From positions 1 to 20,765 of the forward strand of contig CAYXGE010000028.1 in assembly GCA_964464435.1 (NCBI GenBank): a stretch of 20,765 bases of DNA, read 5' to 3'. This DNA comes from CAYXGE01 sp964464435. GTDB lineage: Bacteria; Pseudomonadota; Gammaproteobacteria; Burkholderiales; Methylophilaceae. Below the pieces are notes generated by a model. It did no database searches, was not told the DNA's origin, and saw only the letters and a list, made by a program, of their open reading frames with translations. This document shows, piece by piece, positions 14,595-20,765 of this stretch. The position numbers and the translations under genes are program-made. Each line of letters starts with the position of its first letter. Position 1 is the first letter of the stretch.

Positions 14595-14975
14595 TTAAGC
14601 TGCTTGTACAGGGATATGTTGGCGTTGCATATTGATACGGTTTTCCGCATCTACATACACTAATTGGGGTTGATATTTTTCGAGCTCAATTTCACTGTAA
14701 TTAGCATAGCTTGCAATGATAATGATATCTCTAGGATGCGCTTTGTGGGCAGCTGCACCATTGACGGAAATAATACCTGAATTGCGTTCAGCACGAATTG
14801 CATAGGTGTTAAAACGTTCACCGTTGGTCACGTTATAAATACTGATTTGCTCGTACTCTTTGATATTGGCGGCTTCAAGCAAGGCTTCGTCTATGGCGCA
14901 AGAGCCTTCATAATGAAGCTCTGAATGCGTCACGTGCACACGATGCAACTTAGATTTGAGCATGGTTCTTTGCAT
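14595..14975 (-). CDS. panD: Aspartate 1-decarboxylase
   Basis: Pyruvoyl enzyme making beta-alanine from L-aspartate for pantothenate synthesis. The 126-residue proenzyme has the self-cleavage site at G24-S25 in LHYEGSCAID, numbered as in E. coli, with LKSKLHRVHVTHSELH before it and NVTNGERFNTYAI, SGIISVNGAAAHKAHPRDI and IIIASYA after it, the standard beta-barrel sequence. Cleavage would leave a 24-residue beta chain and a pyruvoyl alpha chain. The ATG at 14975 sits about 48 bases downstream of the predicted start of a strong promoter. It is separated from panC by that promoter and leads into rsfS with a 1-base gap. Confidence 0.98.
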   Translation of the reverse strand: MQRTMLKSKLHRVHVTHSELHYEGSCAIDEALLEAANIKEYEQISIYNVTNGERFNTYAIRAERNSGIISVNGAAAHKAHPRDIIIIASYANYSEIELEKYQPQLVYVDAENRINMQRQHIPVQAA

Positions 14976-15029
14976 TAAATGTCCCAGTTAATATCAAATT
15001 ATTGCGTAAAAGTGCAATAAAGGGGTGCA

Positions 15030-15058
15030 ATTATAGTGCTTTCAATAGCTTAGCGCAA
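15030..15058 (-). promoter_or_regulatory. Sigma-70 promoter for panD-rsfS-rlmH-phrB
   Basis: The minus strand has TTGCGC (15058-15053), a 17-base spacer and a perfect TATAAT (15035-15030), the best promoter match in the window. Transcription should start near 15023. ATTGCAC occurs twice on the minus strand with a 13-base period (15031-15025 and 15018-15012), one copy overlapping the -10 and one just past the start, a possible repressor site. Confidence 0.72.
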
Positions 15059-15064
15059 AAATAA

Positions 15065-15922
15065 TTACGCCAATGAAAATTCTATATTATCAATGAGTCT
15101 GGTTGACCCTAGTTTTGCCGCCCCTAGCACAATTAACGTTTTATCTTCAAAGTGGGCTGACATCAATGTTTTTGCATTGCAAATCTTAATGTAATCTACT
15201 ATCCAGCCCATTTGGGTAAGATATTGCGTGGTTTGTACTTCTACACTGGCAAAGTCTTTATTTCCACTTTTCAATGCATCAACTACAAGACTCAGTGCTT
15301 TATTCAGCCTTGGGGCTTCAGTTCGTTGCGCAGGGCTTAAGTATCCATTGCGAGAGCTCAAGGCAAGGCCATCTTTTTCACGTACCGTTTCGCCAGCCAA
15401 GATACGAATCGGCAAGTTAAATTGCTTGACCATCTCACGAATAATTGTGAGCTGTTGAAAGTCCTTTTTGCCAAAAATGGCAACATGCGGTTGTACCATA
15501 TGAAACAGTTTCATGACTACAGTTGCCACCCCTACAAAATGGCCTGGGCGAGTTGCACCACAAAGGGTGTTAGCAATAGGCGGTGGTGTAATGGTCATGG
15601 ATTGCCCTAAGTCATGGCTAGCAGCATCATAATCTGGGTACATTTCTATCACACTGGGCGCAAACACCACATCTACCCCAACTGATTTTAGTGCGTCATA
15701 GTCTTCTTCTAAGGTTCTGGGGTAATTAGATAAATCTTCATTCTTGCCAAATTGTAGCGGATTAACAAAGATACTCACCACGGTGCAACTCGCTTCAGAT
15801 TTGGCTATCTTGGCTAAAGCAATATGTCCAGCATGCAAATTGCCCATCGTAGGCACAAAACTAATATTGGATTCATGATGTAAACGCTCGCGCAGGGCGG
15901 CTAGACTATGAATAATGTCCAT
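15065..15922 (-). CDS. panC: Pantothenate synthetase
   Basis: Joins pantoate and beta-alanine with ATP to form pantothenate. The 285-residue protein shows the nucleotidyltransferase HxGH motif as HAGH at 30-33 within FVPTMGNLHAGH, then VVSIFVNPLQFG, LSNYPRTLEEDYDAL, VVFAPSVIEMYP, LCGATRPGHFVGVATVV, IFGKKDFQQL, and DGLALSSRNGYL, the KMSKS-equivalent region. The ATG at 15922-15920 shares a base with the panB stop (TAATG), so translation is coupled. It is last in the pcnB-folK-dgk-panB-panC series, and panD is just downstream behind its own promoter. Confidence 0.98.
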   Translation of the reverse strand: MDIIHSLAALRERLHHESNISFVPTMGNLHAGHIALAKIAKSEASCTVVSIFVNPLQFGKNEDLSNYPRTLEEDYDALKSVGVDVVFAPSVIEMYPDYDAASHDLGQSMTITPPPIANTLCGATRPGHFVGVATVVMKLFHMVQPHVAIFGKKDFQQLTIIREMVKQFNLPIRILAGETVREKDGLALSSRNGYLSPAQRTEAPRLNKALSLVVDALKSGNKDFASVEVQTTQYLTQMGWIVDYIKICNAKTLMSAHFEDKTLIVLGAAKLGSTRLIDNIEFSLA

Positions 15923-16734
15923 TAATAACTGTGCTCCAATGCTGGAAACGTTTTATTTTTTACACTGCTTACATACAAATGAACAGCTTGCTGAATACTG
16001 TTGGTGTCTTTTAAAAAATTACGCACAAAACGTGGTGACTTAAACGCATCAGGTGCTTTTTCTGCTGGGCCGGTATAAATACCCAATAAGTCTTGGATGA
16101 CGAGTACTTGGCCACTGCAATCGACGCCTGCACCAATTCCGATAGTGGGCACACTAATGCTTTCTGTGATGGTTTTTGCAAGGCTGGCGGGTACCATTTC
16201 TAATACAATAAAACTGACGCCTACTTCAGCCATTGCTTTTGCGTCTTTTAAAATTTGTGTTGCAGACTCTTCTGTTTTACCTTGGATTTTGTAGCCACCA
16301 AGTTGATTCACTGATTGCGGTGTAAAGCCTAAGTGTGCGCAAACAGGAACACCACGTTCAATTAAATAACGCGCAGTATTGACTCTTGGGCCACCGCCTT
16401 CAAATTTTACAAGATGTGCACCAGACCTGATTAGCCATTTTGCATTGTTATACGCCGCTTCATCATCATGCTCATAACTGCCAACGGGCATATCGGCAAT
16501 AATTAAGGTATTAGGCGCGCCTTTTGACACACTTTTAGTGTGATAAGTCATGTGGTGCATGCTTACGTTTAAGGTATTTTCAGCACCTTGCAATACCATG
16601 CCTAGTGAGTCGCCAACTAGCAAAATATCAACACCTTCTGCCTGCATGAGTTTGGCAAAAGTGGCATCGTAGCAGGTGAGCATGGCCATTTTTTCACCCG
16701 CTTTGATTCGATCTTGAATAGTTTCTAACAGCAT
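15922..16734 (-). CDS. panB: 3-methyl-2-oxobutanoate hydroxymethyltransferase
   Basis: First committed step of pantoate synthesis: transfers a hydroxymethyl group from 5,10-methylene-tetrahydrofolate to 2-oxoisovalerate. The 270-residue TIM-barrel protein has MLTCYDATFAKL, DILLVGDSLGMVLQG (Mg ligand D42), HHMTYHTKSV, IIADMPVGSY (D81), HLVKFEGG, VPVCAHLGFTPQSVN, and IGIGAGVDCSGQVLVIQDLLG. The ATG at 16734 is 3 bases after the dgk stop. Its folate cofactor links it to folK two genes upstream. Confidence 0.98.
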   Translation of the reverse strand: MLLETIQDRIKAGEKMAMLTCYDATFAKLMQAEGVDILLVGDSLGMVLQGAENTLNVSMHHMTYHTKSVSKGAPNTLIIADMPVGSYEHDDEAAYNNAKWLIRSGAHLVKFEGGGPRVNTARYLIERGVPVCAHLGFTPQSVNQLGGYKIQGKTEESATQILKDAKAMAEVGVSFIVLEMVPASLAKTITESISVPTIGIGAGVDCSGQVLVIQDLLGIYTGPAEKAPDAFKSPRFVRNFLKDTNSIQQAVHLYVSSVKNKTFPALEHSY

Positions 16735-16737
16735 GGC

Positions 16738-17385
16738 TTATTCTAAATTAGGGTTAAAAAACTCGCGGCTACTGCGTATTTGCATCACACGTTCTATTAG
16801 CATATCAAGCGCTTGTTCATCTTCAGTAATATTGAGTTTGTCATTATTCACAATGAGTAATGGTGAGGCATCATAACGGTGAAATAACTCGCTATAAGCT
16901 TCTGCCAAGCGTTGTAAGTATTCTCGAGAAATATCTTGTTCATAGCTAATATTGCGCTCTTCAACTCTCGCTACTAAGGCATCTATCGGGGTTTGTAAAT
17001 AGATGACCAAGTCTGGCTTAGTGGCCTTAAGTTGTAGATGTTGGTAAATTTGTCTATATAGGGCGTACTCTTCTTCATCTAAATTGAGCTTGGCAAAAAT
17101 CGGGTCTTTTTCAAGAAAGAAATCAGCAATAGTTGCCTGATTAAACATATCTCTCTGATTTAAATCTGTAATTTGATTGGCACGCTGAAATAAGAAAAAT
17201 AACTGTGTTGGTAAAGAGTAGCGTTGCGCATCTTGATAAAAACGTGGCAAGAACGGGTTTGTTTCAGGGCTTTCTAGTAATAAGTCTACGTCATAGCGGT
17301 CTGCCAACTTGCGAGCTAAGGTCGTTTTGCCGCTACCAATGGGGCCTTCAATCACTATGTAAGGGTATTTTTCAATGAGATTCAT
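16738..17385 (-). CDS. Deoxynucleoside kinase (deoxyadenosine/deoxyguanosine kinase family)
   Basis: Phosphorylates deoxynucleosides in salvage, by family. The 215-residue protein has the P-loop GPIGSGKT at 14-21 within YIVIEGPIGSGKTTLARKLA, then LLLESPETNPFLPRFYQD with the substrate-site Glu, QLFFLFQRANQI, TIADFFLEKDPIFA, and PDLVIYLQTPIDALVARVEERN, the lid-side region. The exact nucleoside preference cannot be read from sequence. A folK-dgk-panB-panC order is typical of betaproteobacteria. It lies 39 bases after folK; the AT-rich gap contains TATAAG- and TATTAT-like boxes but no convincing promoter. Confidence 0.9.
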   Translation of the reverse strand: MNLIEKYPYIVIEGPIGSGKTTLARKLADRYDVDLLLESPETNPFLPRFYQDAQRYSLPTQLFFLFQRANQITDLNQRDMFNQATIADFFLEKDPIFAKLNLDEEEYALYRQIYQHLQLKATKPDLVIYLQTPIDALVARVEERNISYEQDISREYLQRLAEAYSELFHRYDASPLLIVNNDKLNITEDEQALDMLIERVMQIRSSREFFNPNLE

Positions 17386-17424
17386 ATTAATATTTTAATC
17401 TTATAATACGGCTAAGGTTCAATT

Positions 17425-17904
17425 TTACTCAGTAATTTTGCTAATGCCTTGATGCAAGCGGGCGGCAATGTCTGATGCTTTTCCAAAACTTGGTAAATAA
17501 AGGTCTGGTGCAATTTCTGCTAGGGGCACCATCACAAAGCCACGTGACGTCATTCTTGGATGCGGTAGGGTAAGTGTTGGTGTTTTTAATCCCATATTGT
17601 TATACCAGAGTAAATCACAATCTAACACTCTTGGGGCGTTAGGAAAAGGGCGTTCACGGCCATGCTTATCTTCAATAGCTAAAATAGCTTTTAGCAGAGC
17701 AGGTGGATTTAGTTTGGTGTTAATTTCAACCACCGCATTAATAAAATCAGGCTGATTGTCATAACCCACTGGTGCTGTTTGGTAAAGCGAGGAATGTGCG
17801 ACAAACTCGCTGTCTGGCAATTGCATTAATTCAGCAATAGCTCTAAGCACCTGTTGCTTGGGTTCTTTAAGATTGCTTCCTAATGCAATAAAGGCGCGAT
17901 TCAT
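17425..17904 (-). CDS. folK: 6-hydroxymethyl-7,8-dihydropterin pyrophosphokinase
   Basis: Transfers pyrophosphate from ATP to hydroxymethyldihydropterin in folate synthesis. The 159-residue protein begins FIALGSNLKEP, continues with SSLYQTAPVGYDNQPDFINA and VVEI, the ATP-binding region AILAIEDKHGRERPF, the HPPK signature NAPRVLDCDLLWY (metal Asp pair D95/D97 region), and LPHPRMTSRGFVMVPLAEIAP. The ATG at 17904-17902 overlaps the pcnB stop (ATGA), the usual pcnB-folK coupling in proteobacteria. Confidence 0.97.
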   Translation of the reverse strand: MNRAFIALGSNLKEPKQQVLRAIAELMQLPDSEFVAHSSLYQTAPVGYDNQPDFINAVVEINTKLNPPALLKAILAIEDKHGRERPFPNAPRVLDCDLLWYNNMGLKTPTLTLPHPRMTSRGFVMVPLAEIAPDLYLPSFGKASDIAARLHQGISKITE

Positions 17905-19271
17905 GCGTCAATAGGCTCAACTTTAGATGCGCCGTTAGGTTTTCTTGGCTTGCGACGGCGACGTTTTTTGGGTTCAGTATTGGGCAGTAACATGGCCTCA
18001 CGTGCTGCGCCACCAGCGTCGGCAAAGGTCGTCCACCATTCACCAAGTTCGGCAGGCATCTCACCAGATTCACAACGTAATAATAAAAAGTCGTAACCTG
18101 CACGGTAGCGTGGGTGTTCAAGTAAAGAAAAAGGGCGTCTTCCTGCGCGTTGTTCAAAACGTGGTTGCATGCCCCAAATTTCTTTCATGGTGCTACTGTA
18201 TCTTTTATGAATAGCAAGTTTTTCTGCTTGTGAATCAATGACTTCATTCATGGCAATGTGCAGCGCTGGAATTGGTCGCTCACCCAATTGTTTGGTTTTT
18301 TCCCAAGCCGCTAATACTTCATGCCAAAGTAATGTGGCAAATAAAAAACTCGGGGACACAGGTTTTTCAGCTAGTACTCTGTCATCAGTATTTTTTAGCG
18401 CAAGTTTTACAAAACGCTCACCCAGTGGTTGCTCAAGCACTACATCTAGCAGTGGCAATAGCCCATGATGTAGCCCGTGTTGTCTTAATGCCATCACGCT
18501 TTCCATGGCGTGGCCCGATAAAAATAGCTTGAGCATTTCATCAAACAAGCGAGAAGGCGGCACATCATGCAAAAGGTCAGCAAGTTTAGGAATCACAGAT
18601 TCGGTATTGCTTTCAATTTTGAGCCCTAATTTTGCTGAAAGACGCACAGCGCGCAGCATGCGCACTGGGTCTTCGCGGTAGCGTGTATCAGGGTCACCTA
18701 TCATGCGTAATACACCTGCTTTGATATCCGCATAACCTTGATGAAAATCGAGTACTTCTTCTGTAGCAGGGTTGTAATACAAGGCATTGGCAGTAAAATC
18801 GCGGCGCGCGGCGTCATCCGCTTGCGAGCCAAACACATTGTCGCGCAAAATACGGCCGCTATCGGCAACTTTAGCGTCATCACTTTCGCTTACATGGCTG
18901 CCACGAAACGTAGAAACTTCTACTGTTTCATCTCCAAACATTACATGTACTAATCTAAAACGGCGGCCAATGATGCGTGAACGTCTAAACACACGATTCA
19001 CTTCTTCGGGTGTGGCATTGGTGGCAACATCAAAATCTTTAGGGCGTTTGCCTAATATGAGGTCGCGTACTGCACCCCCTACAATATAAGCCTCAAAACC
19101 TGCTTTTTGCAGGCCATCAGTGGTTTTTACTGCAGCGCTACTCAATAATTTGCGTTCAATTCGGTGTTCTTTAAAAGCATATGTCTGAAGACTTTGAGCG
19201 CTTGAAGTCGACGCTTGATGCGTGTTAGGCACGACTTTTTTAAATACACGCTTAATGAATTGTTTAATCAT
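17901..19271 (-). CDS. pcnB: Poly(A) polymerase I
   Basis: Adds 3' poly(A) tails that mark RNAs for decay. It is 456 residues. The class II nucleotidyltransferase head is clear: AYIVGGAVRDLILGKRPKDF with the metal pair D79/D81 in DFDVAT, then RRDFTANALYYN near 156-167 and GDPDTRYREDPVRMLRAVR. The segment IIGRRFRLVHVMFG (near 100-113) followed by EVSTFRG matches the motif separating poly(A) polymerases from CCA-adding enzymes. The C terminus is strongly basic (KKRRRRKPRKPN), as in PcnB RNA-binding tails. The N-terminal 45 residues are poorly conserved and basic. It is first in the pcnB-folK-dgk-panB-panC series, with a TATAAT upstream. Confidence 0.96.
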   Translation of the reverse strand: MIKQFIKRVFKKVVPNTHQASTSSAQSLQTYAFKEHRIERKLLSSAAVKTTDGLQKAGFEAYIVGGAVRDLILGKRPKDFDVATNATPEEVNRVFRRSRIIGRRFRLVHVMFGDETVEVSTFRGSHVSESDDAKVADSGRILRDNVFGSQADDAARRDFTANALYYNPATEEVLDFHQGYADIKAGVLRMIGDPDTRYREDPVRMLRAVRLSAKLGLKIESNTESVIPKLADLLHDVPPSRLFDEMLKLFLSGHAMESVMALRQHGLHHGLLPLLDVVLEQPLGERFVKLALKNTDDRVLAEKPVSPSFLFATLLWHEVLAAWEKTKQLGERPIPALHIAMNEVIDSQAEKLAIHKRYSSTMKEIWGMQPRFEQRAGRRPFSLLEHPRYRAGYDFLLLRCESGEMPAELGEWWTTFADAGGAAREAMLLPNTEPKKRRRRKPRKPNGASKVEPIDA

Positions 19272-19282
19272 AGATAGCTATT

Positions 19283-19302
19283 ATTATAGCGTAATAGACG
19301 CT
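19283..19302 (-). promoter_or_regulatory. Candidate pcnB promoter -10 with adjacent inverted repeat
   Basis: A perfect TATAAT reads on the minus strand at 19288-19283, but the -35 at 17-18 bases is poor (TCAAAG or ATCAAA). AGCGT-N5-ACGCT (19288-19302), a perfect 5-base inverted repeat, abuts the -10 on its upstream side and could bind a regulator. The ATG would be about 5-10 bases from the start site, an unusually short leader. Low confidence. Confidence 0.3.
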
Positions 19303-19326
19303 AAGCTTTGATGTGCGCATTGAAAT

Positions 19327-19884
19327 CTAAGAGGTTTTTAATGCTTTATTGTTCCAAAGCACATCTGCATGATTAGCCTCTTTATTTATACTGCGACAGA
19401 GCACAAATAAAAAATCAGATAATCGATTAATGTATTTAAGTGCAATGGCACTCACGGGCTCTTCTTGATGCAAACTAATGAGTCTGCGCTCGGCGCGTCT
19501 GCATACCGTGCGCGCCAAATGGCAATAGGCTGCGCCACGTGTGCCACCGGGCAAAATAAATTCTCTTAGTGGACTTAATGCATCATTCAGTTGATCTAAA
19601 GTCTGTTCAAGTGCATCAACACGGGCTTGTTGAATCACCAAATGACCAGGAATACAAATTTCAGCGCCCATATCAAATAAATCATGTTGAATATGTTGTA
19701 GCAACGTCATGTAAGTTTCAGCCAGCGGCTCTGTCATTAATATGCCAATCACTGCATTTAATTCGTCTACATCGCCCATCGCTTCAACTCGAAGGCTGTT
19801 TTTTAACGTACGGCTACCATCGCCTAAACCTGTTGTGCCTTCATCCCCAGTGCGCGTGTAAATTTTGCTTAATCGATTACCCAT
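19327..19884 (-). CDS. ATP:cob(I)alamin adenosyltransferase, PduO type
   Basis: Transfers the 5'-deoxyadenosyl group of ATP to cob(I)alamin (or cobyrinic acid diamide), making coenzyme B12. The 185-residue protein has all PduO-type signatures: IYTRTGDEGTTGLGDGSR at 8-25, LRVEAMGDVDELNAVIG, FILPGGTRGAAYCHLARTVC, RRAERR, and ALKYINRLSDFLFVLCR near the end. It is not related to CobA/BtuR or EutT types. The ATG at 19884 has a good AAGGAA site 6 bases upstream. It lies 55 bases upstream of pcnB in the same direction, and is divergent from murI with 42 bases between. No B12-dependent enzyme or B12 riboswitch is seen nearby. Confidence 0.95.
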   Translation of the reverse strand: MGNRLSKIYTRTGDEGTTGLGDGSRTLKNSLRVEAMGDVDELNAVIGILMTEPLAETYMTLLQHIQHDLFDMGAEICIPGHLVIQQARVDALEQTLDQLNDALSPLREFILPGGTRGAAYCHLARTVCRRAERRLISLHQEEPVSAIALKYINRLSDFLFVLCRSINKEANHADVLWNNKALKTS

Positions 19885-19926
19885 TTAAGTTTCCTTTATA
19901 ATACTCATATTGTAACTGATGAAACC

Positions 19927-20724
19927 ATGAAAATGAGTGAACAATGTATTGGCGTGTTTGATTCTGGCATCGGTGGGCTAAGTGTGCTCAGGCATATTAG
20001 GCAGACTTTGCCTAATGAGCATTTATGCTATGTGGCAGACTCATTTAATGCCCCTTACGGCAACAAAACGCCAGGGTTTATTGTTGAACGTGCTAGCAAA
20101 ATTGCTGAGTTTTTAATTGCCCAACAAGCAAAAGCGCTAGTGCTTGCCTGTAATACCGCCACTGCGGCGGCAGTGGCTACATTAAGAGCAAAATATTCAC
20201 TGCCAATTATTGGCATGGAGCCTGCGGTAAAGCCCGCCGCTGCTGCCACTAAAACTGGCGTAGTTGGCGTGTTGGCAACCGTGGGAACGCTTAAGAGTGC
20301 ACAATTTGCCGCATTGTTAGAAAGCTATGGGCAGAACATTCAAGTCGTCACGCAAGCCTGTAATGGCCTTGTAGAGTGTGTGGAACGTGGCGATATGAAT
20401 ACCCCTAATACCAAAGCGCTCATCAAACGCTATGTTGCGCCACTCATTGAAGCAAAGGCCGATACTATTGTACTGGGTTGTACGCATTACCCATTTTTAC
20501 GCGCACTTATTCAAGCAGAAGCAGGTAAACAAGTGACTATTATTGATACAGGCGCGGCGGTTGCAAAACAGTTACAACATCGCATGCAAACGCATGATTT
20601 ATTGTGCTATGCAAAAGAAAAAGGCCAAGAAACATTTTGGAGTAATAGTGCATCCCCCAAAGCGCCTCAGCTCATGCAAACTTTGTGGGGCAAACCTGTG
20701 AATGTACAAGCGTTGATGGTTTAA
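19927..20724 (+). CDS. murI: Glutamate racemase
   Basis: Makes D-glutamate from L-glutamate for peptidoglycan. The 265-residue protein shows both catalytic cysteines in context: C75 in VLACNTATAAAV and C185 in VLGCTHYPFL. It also has the N-terminal IGVFDSGIGGLSVLRHI with the catalytic Asp, and CYVADSFNAPYGNK, GMEPAVKPA and IDTGAAVA. The start may be the ATG at 19927 or the one at 19933; neither has a strong ribosome site. A TATAAT at 19897-19902 on this strand is a possible -10 for it, without a good -35. The 41 bases after the stop contain no gene or strong terminator. Confidence 0.97.
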   Translation: MKMSEQCIGVFDSGIGGLSVLRHIRQTLPNEHLCYVADSFNAPYGNKTPGFIVERASKIAEFLIAQQAKALVLACNTATAAAVATLRAKYSLPIIGMEPAVKPAAAATKTGVVGVLATVGTLKSAQFAALLESYGQNIQVVTQACNGLVECVERGDMNTPNTKALIKRYVAPLIEAKADTIVLGCTHYPFLRALIQAEAGKQVTIIDTGAAVAKQLQHRMQTHDLLCYAKEKGQETFWSNSASPKAPQLMQTLWGKPVNVQALMV

Positions 20725-20765
20725 GAAGTGGGCGGGGATGTAAAGCGTTATTTACTTAGGGAAGT

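Noticed and set aside
14594..14650. 19-codon upstream extension of rsfS
   Set aside because: It lies inside panD in another frame and is not like RsfS; the ATG at 14593, 1 base after the panD stop, gives a family-like N terminus.
17867..18157. Minus-strand 96-codon frame overlapping pcnB and folK
   Set aside because: It is an out-of-frame shadow of well supported pcnB with no ribosome site or family likeness.
20740..20765. Hairpin-like GTAAA/TTTAC after murI
   Set aside because: The 5-base AT-rich stem has no T-run, and the window ends before it can be judged.
1..20765. CRISPR, IS elements, tRNA/rRNA genes or phage remnants
   Set aside because: No spaced repeats, terminal inverted repeats with a transposase, cloverleaf sequence or integrase was seen; almost all sequence is accounted for by housekeeping genes.

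Overview
The window reads as ordinary chromosomal backbone of a betaproteobacterium. The best lineage guess is a Methylophilaceae member such as Methylotenera; this is an inference from protein resemblance, an AT-leaning composition (low to mid 40s % GC by eye), and gene orders such as recA-recX-alaS, pcnB-folK-dgk-panB-panC and darP/pmbA divergent. No rRNA, tRNA, CRISPR array, transposase, phage gene or integrase was found. No gene-free stretch exceeds about 170 bp apart from the run of Ns. The longest is 1665-1835, between recA and a small secreted protein.

Layout. 1-1664 (minus): DNA repair and translation block recA-recX-alaS (alaS runs off the left edge). 1836-2252 (plus): small exported protein of unknown function. 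2269-5160 (minus): tightly packed, partly overlapping cofactor and lipid block mogA, a VanZ-like membrane protein, thiL, pgpA and pncC. 5236-5991 (plus): exported PDZ-domain protein. 6028-8050 (minus): darP and nhaD, overlapping. 8097-9437 (plus): pmbA, divergent from darP. 9481-9505: a strong bidirectional terminator. 9524-10918 (minus): mlaA with an unusually long acidic C-terminal tail. 11125-12135 (plus): fbp, whose last 9 bases overlap the tail of phrB. 12127-14975 (minus): panD-rsfS-rlmH-phrB, driven by a near-consensus promoter at 15030-15058. 15065-19271 (minus): pcnB-folK-dgk-panB-panC, with spacings of -4 to +142 bases. 19327-19884 (minus): PduO-type cobalamin adenosyltransferase. 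19927-20724 (plus): murI.

How the genes work together. panB, panC and panD supply three enzymes of pantothenate/CoA synthesis from two adjacent transcription units. folK and thiL serve folate and thiamine, mogA molybdopterin, pncC pyridine-nucleotide salvage, and the PduO enzyme adenosylcobalamin. rsfS, rlmH and darP act on the ribosome, while pcnB acts on RNA ends. mlaA, pgpA and murI serve the envelope. recA, recX and phrB handle DNA damage. nhaD handles sodium and pH.

The most informative oddity is at 14027-14281. A run of exactly 100 Ns is flanked by two identical 55-base sequences from the 3' end of rsfS. The left copy ends exactly at the base where two in-frame 42-base tandem repeats in rsfS diverge. 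This looks like an assembly-graph branch caused by a repeat whose copy number may vary, not a real insertion. The repeat gives RsfS a 14-residue duplicated Ser/Arg/Glu tail. I saw no convincing new multi-gene system; the other points of interest are protein tails, start sites and control regions.
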